Source: Norana najaformis (Eukaryota > Annelida > Clitellata > Crassiclitellata > Hormogastridae). From it: DNA of 64,000 bases. The stretch lies in the NCBI GenBank assembly GCA_964023275.1, contig OZ029921.1:1558501-1622500 (forward strand), in the 5' to 3' direction. Made by a program: the position numbers and the translations under genes. This document shows, piece by piece, positions 1-9,700 of the stretch (positions are counted from its first letter, which is position 1; each line of letters opens with the position of its first letter). The notes beneath the pieces were generated by a model that saw nothing but the letters and a program-made list of their open reading frames with translations, was not told where the DNA came from and searched no databases.

Positions 1-298
1 ATCGATCGATCGATCGCTCATCAAACTTAACAAGTAACCAAAAAACAAGTTTAGAAATCAATCAATTAATCATACAACCCCGAGAAAAACAACAATTTGG
101 CTCATATCATCTTCAATGCGAATGCATCGTCAAACAAAATAGCAAATAAACACCTAAATAATAATGTAGCAAAATGATCGAATTTGCTTTAAAAACAAAC
201 CAATCAATCGTTGGATCAATTATGAACTTATTGAGACGGCACTAAAGAAGTCTTTATATTAGATCAGTTAGTTTCGAGATCACGTAGTTTAGCTTTAC

Positions 299-400
299 AT
301 GGCGAGTGATCTTGAGCTGTGTGGCGGTTCCTAGCCACTCCCTGGCATGAGTCGTGGCGTCTATCCAGACTCCCTTCCTTCCTGCCCCGGATCCGATAAT
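299..400 (-). CDS. Carboxypeptidase exon 6: zinc-binding HAREW motif
   Basis: 34 codons between a TTGCAG acceptor and a GTAAAG donor. Contains GVWIDATTHAREW, the M14 zinc ligand motif H-x-x-E. The gene continues to the left, outside the window. Confidence 0.9.
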
Positions 401-3002
401 CTGCAAACGGTCAATCAACAAAACAACGAATAAAGAATTAAAGCAAAACACCGAAGAATCAATCAATCAGCAACTGATGTAATCATTTGTCAATTACCCA
501 ACCAGCCAGTCAGTCAATCAGTCAGCCAATCAGTCAGTCAGTCAGTCAATCAGTCAATCGGTCAGTCAATCAGTCAGTCAGCCAGATCGGTCAGTCAATC
601 AGTCAGTCAGCCAGTTACCAACTGTAAAGTCACCGGCGTTATGGATCTTATGAATGATGCATACACTCCACCTTACTTGAGAAAATTTCTCAGGAGCTTT
701 GTGAACCGACTCGAGTGTTATTCTTAAATTCTTAACCTACAGAACGAGTTCCGATTCAAGGCAGATGACGGCCACTCCTACTGACCCTGATTCCATTTAT
801 GCTGGTTCCCTGGTAAGAGTTTCCGACGCTGAATGTCGTGCAGGTAAAGCCCGTCGGACAACGCTGAGCCAGAGCTACCAACTCATTTGAGATCTAGAAA
901 AGCCACAAATCGACTATGATTATAATGATGACGTCGACAACGATGATGATGATGACGAGGAGGAGTAGGAGGAGGATGATAATTATAGTGATGATGATGA
1001 TGATGATGATGGCAGTGGTGGCGGTGACGATGGTGATGGTGGTAATGATGATGATAGTGATGACAATGATAGTGCTGGTGATGATCTGACAACGGTGGTA
1101 GTAGTGATGATAATGATCGATTGGCTGAATGATTGATTGATTGATTGATTGATTAGCCTCTTAGTCTGTCTTACGTCAGCATAGGTGTTGTAGTCGTCAT
1201 AGTTGATTGCTTTGCCATCGATTCGCTGCCTAGAAGCCAACCTTGCGGCTTCCTCCTCGATATCTCTATAAGGAGATCAATATGTTATACTATAATATTC
1301 TTCGAATCTAATCTGCTGACGTCTACTAAATCGTTATCATAATGCAGAAAGCATCAATCGACGAACGCTTTAAGTCGAAGTCAAAATCATAATCGTTGGA
1401 GAAGTCTCATGGGTCAGAGAAACCCGAGGTCAAGCAACTGAAGGGATTCTTCCTCTTCCCCTTATCTCTCTCTTCTCGCTTCAGTTTCAAACATCATCCA
1501 CCGTAGCCGTCCGACTGTCTGAGTGCCTGACTCCTGGATCTTGACCTGGAACCGAACCCTTTTGCCTATCGATTTTGTTTTGACTGAGCGCCTGTGAATA
1601 AGCTGGTTCCCGCGACTTAGCTTTTGTTGAGCGCTGTAGAAATCTCGAGATTACGATTACGATTACGATACGAATGGCAAAGAGAACTGAAAGAACACAC
1701 AGAACAGCGTGCTGTGGTAAAGGTGATGACACTGAAATGGGGCAGCTACAGCTCTCTTCAGTTCTACAATTCTCCCCAATTACTACTGATCTTGCTGAGG
1801 TCTTGGATCAAAATGCAGTACCGTTTTTCACATGAAGAACCGTTCCTAACATAAGTTCAAGCCTATCTGTCATTATTTTAGGCCTACCTGTCAGTATTTT
1901 AGGCCTACGTGTCAAAATTGTAGGTCTATCTGTCATAATTACAGGTCTATCTGTCATAGTGTAGGCCTATCTGTCATAATTTTATACCTTTTCGTCTTAA
2001 TGTTAGGCTTACTGTTGGATTCGATCACTCCTCAGTTCGAAGGGTATCTTATGTTCCGCCAAGAACATGCGGAAGTCTGAAAGTCTCTGAGGTGGAACGA
2101 AAACATCGACGTATCCGGGACCCTCGGACCAAATGTCCATCTGCAGCCAATGACAAACATGACAATTTTTACAACCTGGGTATTAGATGACGTGCTATAA
2201 AGTACCAACTTTTGTAACTGTAATTGCATTCGTAGATTTATATAGCATCATTCCTAGAGAAACTCTTTATTGATGCTAATTTACAACAGTGGAAACCGAT
2301 AATGTCGAGGTTGGAGATATAAATAAAGAAAAAGAGAGAAAAAATTACAAAATATTTATACAGTGATGAGAGCATGAGTGAATGGGTGCGTAAGTGCTTG
2401 AGTGAGTGAGTGATTGAGTGACTGACTGACTGACTGACTGAGTACACTCACATCGTCATCGTTTTGCAAAGCTTCCATTATCTTGCGCTGGCCCGGATGT
2501 GCTGGATGCAGCCGCAACAGTTGGTACCTAAACAAATAATTAATTAGCAAATGAATCGGTTAATCTGTAGTTCAGCCTCGTTTAATGGCGGGCTACCGAA
2601 CCTTAATGCTGGCAAATAACAGATTTAATGATTTTTCCTTAAGTTAACTACCGAGAAGATCGTCTTTAAAAAAAGTATGTTGGTTTTCCTGATAGTGTTA
2701 ACTTGATAAGCAAGTCTGTAAGAAAATATTTTGCTGGGTTCTCTAAAGGCGCTATATAAATGGCCACATACATACATACATACATACATACATACATACC
2801 AAGCCTGTCATCTGAGCTTAGGTGCAGGGTATGGCCGCTATATCTCCCAGAGTGCACCCTAAGCATCAACATTCACAACGCGTGGTCTATTCTCTAACCC
2901 TACCCTATAACTTAAGTCTTAGACTTACCCATCGTAGCGCTTCAGGGCGTTTGCCCCCACGGCGCACACCGCTAGTATAACAGCGGCAACAAGAAATCGC
3001 AT
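299..3002 (-). CDS. Zinc carboxypeptidase (peptidase family M14, A/B type), 5' part of gene, six exons
   Basis: A secreted digestive-type metallocarboxypeptidase that would remove C-terminal residues from peptides. Six exons join in frame (2929-3002, 2452-2527, 2013-2140, 1175-1265, 786-893, 299-400) to give 193 residues. In order: a signal peptide (about residues 1-19, hydrophobic and ending in GANA), the M14 activation propeptide (about 27-95, with YQLLRLHPAHPGQ and a VDVFVPPQRL stretch), then the start of the catalytic domain (INYDDYNTYAD near 115). The last exon holds THAREW, whose His and Glu are two of the three zinc ligands in this family. The third ligand, the catalytic Glu and the substrate-specificity pocket must lie left of position 299, so A versus B type cannot be decided. 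Family and start are well supported by the exact phase match of every junction. Confidence 0.9.
401..785. repeat. Intron with CAGT/CAAT repeats
   Basis: Carboxypeptidase intron. From about 500 to 615 it is an irregular tandem of CAGT and CAAT tetramers. The remainder shows nothing recognisable. Confidence 0.6.
786..893 (-). CDS. Carboxypeptidase exon 5: early catalytic domain
   Basis: Reads ISNELVALAQRCPTG and then FSVGNSYQGTSINGIR, matching the family pattern of an aliphatic strand followed by a G-x-S-x-x-G turn. TTCTAG acceptor and GTCAGT donor; 36 whole codons. Confidence 0.82.
894..1174. repeat. GAT/GGT trinucleotide-rich intron and ATTG run
   Basis: Imperfect GATGAT and GGTGAT repeats at 910-1100, then an ATTG tetranucleotide run near 1130-1155. 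The His-rich reading frames here are by-products of the repeat. Confidence 0.7.
1175..1265 (-). CDS. Carboxypeptidase exon 4: pro/catalytic junction
   Basis: One base completes the codon from exon 3, then DIEEEAARLASRQ, the likely tryptic activation region, and INYDDYNTYAD, the first strand of the catalytic domain. TATAG acceptor, GTAAGA donor, phase 0 end. Confidence 0.86.
1312..1432 (+). mobile_element. SINE family E copy
   Basis: Shares with 13495-13620 and 38094-38216 a block that opens near TTATCATAATGC, passes AAGGCATCAATC and ends AGTCAAAATC...GGGTCAGA. No tRNA-like head was recognised. Confidence 0.5.
1440..1672 (+). mobile_element. SINE family A copy
   Basis: Body with CTTGACCTGGAACCGAA and TTTTGACTGAGCGCCTGTG, and the family A tail: a GCGCTGTAGAAATC motif followed by ATTACGATTACGATTACG. 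Near-identical blocks lie at 37675, 45078 (reverse) and 54908 (reverse). Confidence 0.7.
1861..2000. repeat. 21-bp tandem array resembling the adjacent 5' splice site
   Basis: Six units of about 21 bases, plus-strand consensus GCCTATCTGTCATAATTTTAG. They abut the exon 3 donor, whose plus-strand sequence GCTTACTGTTGG resembles the unit start GCCTACCTGTCA. On the coding strand several units read ACAG|GTAGGC. Confidence 0.75.
2013..2140 (-). CDS. Carboxypeptidase exon 3: propeptide
   Basis: Reads MDIWSEGPGYVDVFVPPQRL and continues through a FRMFLAEHKIPFEL segment, as in M14 activation domains. CTGCAG acceptor, GTAAGC donor, ends in phase 2. The intron beyond the donor carries six degenerate copies of the donor region (1861-2000). 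Confidence 0.88.
2380..2446. repeat. GAGT/GACT tetranucleotide repeat
   Basis: Runs of GAGT and GACT directly after the exon 2 donor. Confidence 0.7.
2452..2527 (-). CDS. Carboxypeptidase exon 2: propeptide start
   Basis: Reads YQLLRLHPAHPGQRKIMEAL, the typical opening of the M14 propeptide. Bounded by a TTTAG acceptor and a GTGAGT donor; ends in phase 0. Confidence 0.88.
2764..2801. repeat. (CATA)n microsatellite
   Basis: About nine uninterrupted CATA units in the first carboxypeptidase intron. The SINE-like motif GGCGCTATATAAAT lies just before it at 2747. Confidence 0.8.
2929..3002 (-). CDS. Carboxypeptidase exon 1: signal peptide
   Basis: Encodes MRFLVAAVILAVCAVGANA and then LKRYDG. 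It starts at the ATG at 3002 and ends in phase 2 before a GTAAGT donor. The joined codon restores DGYQLL of the propeptide, which supports both the start and the splice site. Confidence 0.88.
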
Positions 3003-3065
3003 TCTATCGTTGTACCGATTGGCAAGCCTTGAACCCCAAACTGAACAGGCTCGGCCAACCTCGCT

Positions 3066-3073
3066 ACTTATAG
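3066..3073 (-). promoter_or_regulatory. Possible TATA box of the carboxypeptidase gene
   Basis: CTATAAGT on the minus strand, about 65 bases before the start codon. This would leave a 5' UTR of roughly 35 bases. The match is imperfect and there is no transcript evidence. Confidence 0.3.
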
Positions 3074-3688
3074 TCTAGGGAGATTGCATGAAACTTGAAT
3101 ACCCCAACTGACCTGGGTCCTTATCGCCTTTTTTGGTAACTGCATGGGACTCAAACAGGTGGTGATCTTATCGTTCAAGCTCAGCCAGATATTTTTGTGC
3201 GGGTATCCTAGATCGGTCTTTGGGAAATTAAGAGTGAATTTCATTATGTTCCGATGTTGACATGCCAGTTCAACTGAGTCTAAAATTTAGACATCAATGA
3301 CCTTTTATTGCAGTAATAGATTTCGATCCGTGCGTGGTCCCGCTATATGTGTAAAACAATGCTCGAGCTCTTTGGTAAAGAATATGAGAACTAAAGAGTT
3401 TTAGTTTCCAAGAAGAACGAGACAAAGTGGGAAATATGCCATCGAGTAGGAGCGATCAAGAAAGTAGATGCCCCCCTTGATGGATAGTACGCCGAACTTG
3501 CGTGCTGGAGAAGATATAGTTACTGATTATTTGTCGTGTATCCAGCTTTCATAAGCATAATAACGAGCGTATACCCTATGTTCTCTAAATTAGGCACTCT
3601 GACGTTCGCCTAATTATTATTTATTAGACCCCGGGGCTCGATATATTACTACACTAATTTTCTGGGTGCCAGAAGTTGAGTAAAGGGG

Positions 3689-3752
3689 GACAATATGGCA
3701 AGGGTCCTACGTAATTTGCCAAAACGTTTTGACGATTTTTAAATTTATAAGC
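3689..3752 (+). repeat. 64-bp block, copy 1 of 2
   Basis: Identical to 5303-5366 except at one base. The sequence on both sides differs completely between copies. Confidence 0.85.
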
Positions 3753-4035
3753 CTTTCCCTGACGAAACCTTTTTATATAAGCCTTTCCACATTTCTTTCT
3801 TAGTTTGTCAAATTTTTAATCCTCCCAGGATTTCTGTCTGTAATTTTATTTTAATTTCCCAGGCTTTCATTATCTTTCTTTACGTTTTCCAGATCTTTTA
3901 TGATTATTTCAGTTGTTCGCGTTATGAAGAGGGGAGAATTTGGTGTTCAACCACCGTTGATCCTAATCGACCTTCAAAGCGCAACACGCAGGCGACTATT
4001 ATCACTCCACGAGTTCAAGTTTACCTCAGTTTAAT

Positions 4036-4130
4036 GACATCTTATGGCATCAAAGGCCGTTGACGTCGCCCTCCTCCTTTATCCAGGCTTGGGACTGGCA
4101 CTACCCTACTAAAGACAATGGCGGAGTTAT
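4036..4130 (+). repeat. 95-bp direct repeat, unit 1
   Basis: Nearly identical to 4150-4244. Its first 30 bases recur inverted at 39298-39327. Confidence 0.85.
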
Positions 4131-4149
4131 AAGAATCCATCAGCTTAAG

Positions 4150-4244
4150 GACATCTTATGGCATCAAAGGCCGTTGACGTCGCCCTCCTCCTTTATCCAG
4201 GCTTGGGACTAGCACTACCCTACTAAAGGCAGTGGCAGAGTTAC
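4150..4244 (+). repeat. 95-bp direct repeat, unit 2
   Basis: Second unit, offset 114 bases from the first, with a handful of substitutions. Confidence 0.85.
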
Positions 4245-4959
4245 CACAAGTCCAAAGGAACGGGCCTTTGATTTCTACCTGTTCATTTAAACTACTTATC
4301 GTTACAGCTCCCTCACTGTTTCACGGACACTTATTTTTGTTTTGGTCAATCGAGATAAAGTTGTTCTATATTTCGCTCTTTTAAATTCGGGGTCCCCCAT
4401 ATTGGAGCGATAGTGACAGCTGTTTTCGCCCCCCTATCTCACCACCGACTACCATCTGTAGACCTCATTCACCTTACTAATCGTCGTCGTTTTGAACTCG
4501 CTATCACCGTCTACAGCGTGTTCGTCGTTATAATCGTCGTTTCCGCCCTCATCGCCCTCATGCCTGTTAAGTTTTCACCACCACCACTACTATGACCATC
4601 ATCATCGTCGTCGCCTTCATCATCATCATCATCACCTTCTTCTTAATATGTTTATCTCTTCTTTATCTTTTTCTTTATCAACATCGACGTCATCGTCAAT
4701 GGTTATCTTGACCGTTAAAGAAACGCAAACAAGAAAAACATGAAAATAAACTGAGTTTTTTCTCTCATCAGTTGTATAAACATCATCTACAAGTCTCAGA
4801 AGAGCAAAATTAATAACTCAAAGTGCAACTGTCTCTGTCTCACTATGTACTCAGAAACAACAGGAAAAAGGTTCTGCTAGGCAGTAAAATGATCAAACGA
4901 CTCGACTGTGACAAAAAGCAGAACTGTTGTCAGTCCTGTCATAGAAATCTGGCAATTCA

Positions 4960-5074
4960 CAGAAACTGAGAAAAACAAAAGGCAGATAAACAGTCAATCC
5001 ACAGAAGTCAGTGAACCGTGACAGACAACAAGAACGTGACCATAGAAATCATTGGACCATGAAAATTAGCAATA

Positions 5075-5126
<52 letters not shown>

Positions 5127-5177
5127 GTTATTATTATTATTATTATTATTATATTATTATTATTATTATTATTATTA

Positions 5178-5224
<47 letters not shown>

Positions 5225-5640
5225 GCAGTATATTATTCAAACCTTATTCAATGAAAAAGAAAAAGGAATTAATCAATCTAAACAAATCAATGGACCACGA
5301 CAGACAATATGGCAGGGGTCCTACGTAATTTGCCAAAACGTTTTGACGATTTTTAAATTTATAAGCAAAATCAATCCACATAAATCAATGGACCCTTACA
5401 GACAACAAGAACAAAGCGTCCCCAGGAATCATTGGACCATGACAAACAAGTACAGTCAGTCAATACACAAAAGTAACTGGACCATGACATACAAGAACAG
5501 ACTGCTAGTCAACCCACATAAATCACTGAACCGTGACAAATAACAAAAACAAAATCGATGAACAGAAATCACTGATCCATGACAAACAAGCACCAGCAGC
5601 TGGAGAAAACATAAATCAACGAACCATACCAAAAAAAGAA
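4960..5640. repeat. Degenerate minisatellite with embedded ATT run
   Basis: Irregular units built on AATCAATGGACCATGACAGA and ACAACAAGAAC. An ATT trinucleotide run of about 150 bases (5078-5224) and the 64-bp block interrupt it. The Leu/Tyr/Ile homopolymer frames are products of the ATT run. Confidence 0.65.
5303..5366 (+). repeat. 64-bp block, copy 2 of 2
   Basis: Second copy of the block at 3689. It lies within the degenerate minisatellite of this region. Confidence 0.85.
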
Positions 5641-5987
5641 AACCTTGGTCGTTTTGCTGCGTGCATTTATACAGCGCCTACTGTAGTGCATCAATCGAAG
5701 GTGCTAAGCTTTAAGGACTTGCTCAAGATCTCCTACGTCCTATGGACCGCCTCACAGGAGGCTCAAACCCAAACGTTTCGATTCAAAAGGCATGCAGGTC
5801 AACCAGTTAATCAATGTCATCACTCAAGAACAAAAGCCGTTGACGTCATGGCACCAGGTAGTTGGCAGCAGTTGGGGGAGAGGTTTGTGAACAAGACTTC
5901 TGTGGAGGATAGCCTGAACTAGTGAAGTAAAAGCTCCAATGTCTCTTGGAGGAACTTGAATTGATGCTCATTTCCTTCTCCTCAGAC

Positions 5988-6062
5988 CCTGGGCCGGCAA
6001 CGAACGAATCTCAAGATGTTGAACACAGCGCATCGCAGGACTTCATTTCAATTTCCTGCTTA
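5988..6062 (-). mobile_element. SINE family B, partial
   Basis: Matches the tail end of family B (CCGGCAACGAACGAATC, GCGCATCGCAGGACTT) as at 56018 and 17745. The tRNA-like head is missing. Confidence 0.5.
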
Positions 6063-6129
6063 AGCGAAGTCTTATATGAAGTTATATATACATGTAATAC
6101 TGGGCAAAGACCTATGTGCAGGAGCCAAA

Positions 6130-6370
6130 TGTGAGGAGGTAATGCGTCTTACATGTCTTATATTACCTCTTATTTGGAGGTAAAGTGTCTTATGTTACCT
6201 CTCAAATGAAGGTAATGTGTCTTACATTATCATTTATATGAAAGCAATGTGTACGTTACCTCATATGGAGGTAATGTCTTGCATTACCTGTTAGATGAAG
6301 GTAATGTCTTACGCTACTTCTTATATGAAAGTAACACGTCTTACGTTAGCTCTTATTTGGAAGTAACGTG
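6130..6370. repeat. GGTAATGTGTCTTA degenerate tandem array
   Basis: Units of about 30 bases with GGTAATGTGTCTTACATTAC and CTTATATGAA, about seven copies, 150 bases beyond the kinase stop codon. Confidence 0.7.
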
Positions 6371-6524
6371 CCTGACAGTGAGAAATAATCTGAACCAGCT
6401 GGAAATGTTGAAAGTTGGCCCCCCGATTACTCCAACACGCGGAGGAATCGCTTTCTTAAACCCCGTTTTCCTTCAGCTCTCGAATCAGTCAACAACTTCT
6501 TAAAATCTTCACCACAGACCCCCG

Positions 6525-6786
6525 TCAGACAGGGGTATCACGGGGGAAATTGGCGAACCTCGAGGACTCAGTTTCGAGCACCGACGCCCTACTTGGCGCG
6601 GCCTGTGGACAGAGGCACGGGTCAAGATAGGGTTGGTCCAGTGGGGCGTTGACGTAGGACGAATTGAGCTGGACCGGTCGATGGGAGGAGGGTTCGAGGC
6701 TGCGAATGATCCCACGGATCTCGACGATCAGTTCGTCGAAAGTCGGTCGAACGCTCGGCACTGGATGCCAACAGATCAGCATCAGG
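6525..6786 (-). CDS. MET: MET-like exon 19: kinase end and C-terminal docking tail
   Basis: [19 protein letters not shown] ends the kinase. The tail contains [15 protein letters not shown], with a YVNA Grb2-type motif and a second tyrosine YLDP ten residues later. Stop TGA at 6525-6527. Confidence 0.92.
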
Positions 6787-9700
6787 CTATACCTAGGGAA
6801 GTCAATCAGTCAATCAGTTTTTATATAAATGGACAATGATTAATGAGCGATTACAGATTTCAATCAGTCAGTCAAACAATCAATATCGTGTTAAACTTAG
6901 CAGGTCATTGAAGAAATCAATCGATCGATTATATAACATTAATTAGTGAGTGATTGAAGATTTCAATCAATCAATTTATTGCTCATTAAAATTACAGTGA
7001 TTGAAGTATTCACTCAGTCATGCAATCAAGTAATTAGTGACTAATTAATTAGCAATTTGAAGAATTCAGTGAATCAGTCAAGTCATAAAACAATAACATT
7101 TATTCATTTGATCCTGTGCTCTACTGACCAACCAATCAATTTTTCAATCAGTGAGCCATTTCAATCAGGAAATCAATAGTGAATCGATCAATCACTCGAC
7201 CAATCAATCAATCGTAATGGCGACACTTCAATCAATCAGCAAACACCTATTGACTAACTACACCAGAAACTCGTTTTGAAGAAGCTCTTTATAACGAGGT
7301 CGTGATATAATGAGTTTATTTTCTTAGGGGTATTATTTATAAGATCGATGTCCCGACCGTGTTATACCAGAAATCATGTTATAACCAAATGTGTCTTCTT
7401 TGTACTCACAGGTCGTCCGGTGCATATGCTGGTTGCGACATGCGACGTCCGGACTTAAGGAATCGAACGACGTCCCAGTTGTCCACTTCCGGGTAAGGAC
7501 AGACACCCCGGGTCAGCAGCTCCCACAGGACCACTCCGTAGGACCACTGTATCGTAAGCAAACAAAATGGCGCTTTATGACAGCCTCCTCTCAAAGTCAC
7601 CAACAGAGACCAGCAATGTAATGTAATGTAACAAGCATTCATGTAGCGCCATTTCAAAAGGCATTTCAATCGTCATCAAAATTTCATCATCGTCATCGTT
7701 ACCGCCGCCATCATCATTGTAATCATCTTTCTCGTCATCAACATCACTGTTATCATTTCTCATCATTCTAGACTGTACACCATCATAACATAAGTATAAT
7801 TATTATCATCGTCAACGTCTTCATAATGGTCACCGTCATTTTTTGCCTTGACCTCGTCTTCCTTATCCTCCTCCCCTCCTCATCCTCCGGCTCATCATCA
7901 TCATTATCATCATCTTCACCATCATTTTAACCTCACAATCATCATAATAAAAAGGGTCACCATCATCATCAGCTACCGTTTTTCTCCTGCTCCTCCTCTT
8001 CCTCCTCCTCCTCCTGCTCCTCCTCTTCCTCCTCCTGCTCCTCATCTTCCTCCTCCTGCTCCTTCTTTTCCTCCTCCTCCTCCCCTCCTCCTCCTCCTAC
8101 TCTTCCTTGTCATTCTCGTCATCAGCACTATTGTCAACAATACTTCTTTTAGTCATTGCAAAAGAGGCAAAATCGTAGAGAGCCCAAAAGATGTTGAAGG
8201 AGGGGAGCGCCGTAACTGACCACGTCCGTCTTGGAGTTGTAGATTCCCTTTTCGAGGCTTTCAAGGGCCATCCACTTGACCGGAAGCTTCGTCTGACGGT
8301 TATCGCAGCTGTAGTAGTCCCTCTCATAGACATCACGTGACAAGCCAAAGTCGGCCACTTTGATCTGCATGTCTTCATCGAGCCTGTTTCAGATGAAGAA
8401 CAGAGGAGATATGCAAATGGGTTCATAGCCATTCGACCCTCTGAGTCAACCGTCCTTTTGAGTAAAGTCTCTCTCAGTCACAAGTCCTTTGAGTCAAAAC
8501 TCGCTTTTAGTCAAGTCTTTTGAGTCAAATCTCGCTTTCAGTCAGTCTTTTGAGTCAAAACTCGCTTTTAGTCAAGTCTTTTGAGTCAAATCTCGCTTTC
8601 AGTCAGTCTTTTGAGTCAAAACTCGCTTTTAGTCAAGTCTTTTGAGTCAAATCTCGCTTTTAGTCAAGTCTTTTGAGTCAAATCTCGCTTTTAGTCAAAA
8701 GTCTTCTGAATCAAGTCTCTTAGAGTCAAAAGTATCTGGGTCATGTCTCTGAGTCACCAGCGCTTCTGAGTTGAGGGTCTCTGCATTGTCTCTCGGAGTT
8801 AACAGTCACTGAGTCAAAGTCTCATTGAGTCAAATGCATGAGTCTTGTCTCCCTGGACTCAAACTTCTCTTCGAGTCAAGTCTTAGACAAAAGTCTTTTT
8901 GAGTCAAATGCTGAGTTGTGTTTCTTGGAGTCAAAATTCTCTTCAAGTCAAGTCTATGAGTCAACAGTACTTTACAGTCAATTGTCTCTGAGTCTAAAGT
9001 CTGATGCCAGTCTCTACAAAGTCAGAAGTAGACGCAAAAGAAGGAAAACTGTAGAGCGCGCTGCATGCAACAAGGTGCAGTAGTCTTACATGCAGTTGCG
9101 AGCAGCCAGATCGCGATGGACGTATTTGAGGCTGGACAGATAAGCCATTCCTTCGGCCACCTGGATTCCAAACTCCATCAACTCACGCACCGTTGGACTC
9201 TAAAACAACAAAGCCAGCAAAGTTACACGGCCTCCTTCAAGATTGCAATCTATTATTTATTTCAATATTCATCATCTATTTACATATTTATTTATTAATA
9301 TCCTTGTATTTTTTGTTTATTTATGTATTTATTAATCTGCTCGTTGTACCATTTTATAGCAACCTTTATTACAAATACAAATTTTTATATATTTGGGGAC
9401 AGGGGTAATTTAATTCGCCTTCAGAATGTGTATGATCTCGTTCTAATCTCTGGTACTTTACAACTGATCCCTATGCTACAGTTGTTTACAGCTTCTGGAT
9501 CGGCTAAACTTCGTCAAGTTCCGGCTGAGAGAAAGTGGTATGAAAGCGAAATCGTTAAAGCTCTGGATCTGGATCGCAGCCTAGGGAGGATGCTGGGAAA
9601 GATGGCATGTTTTTCTTTCATCTCCATTTGTGTGAGGCTTTTATGTATCTATTATTTCGTTCATAATGAGGTTCTGGTGCATTTATGCTTTTACAGCGCA

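Larger units (their letters stand above)
3074..6524. other. Intergenic region between carboxypeptidase and MET-like gene
   Basis: No coding exon was recognised. It holds duplicated blocks (3689, 4036, 4150, 5303), a degenerate minisatellite from 4960 to 5640, an ATT trinucleotide run, a partial family B SINE and an array near 6130-6370 that would fall in or after the kinase 3' UTR. The open frames here are short or repeat-derived. Confidence 0.6.

Noticed and set aside
5533..5922. 129-residue plus-strand open frame
   Set aside because: It overlaps the degenerate minisatellite and a SINE-like ATACAGCGCC motif; no domain and no splice context.
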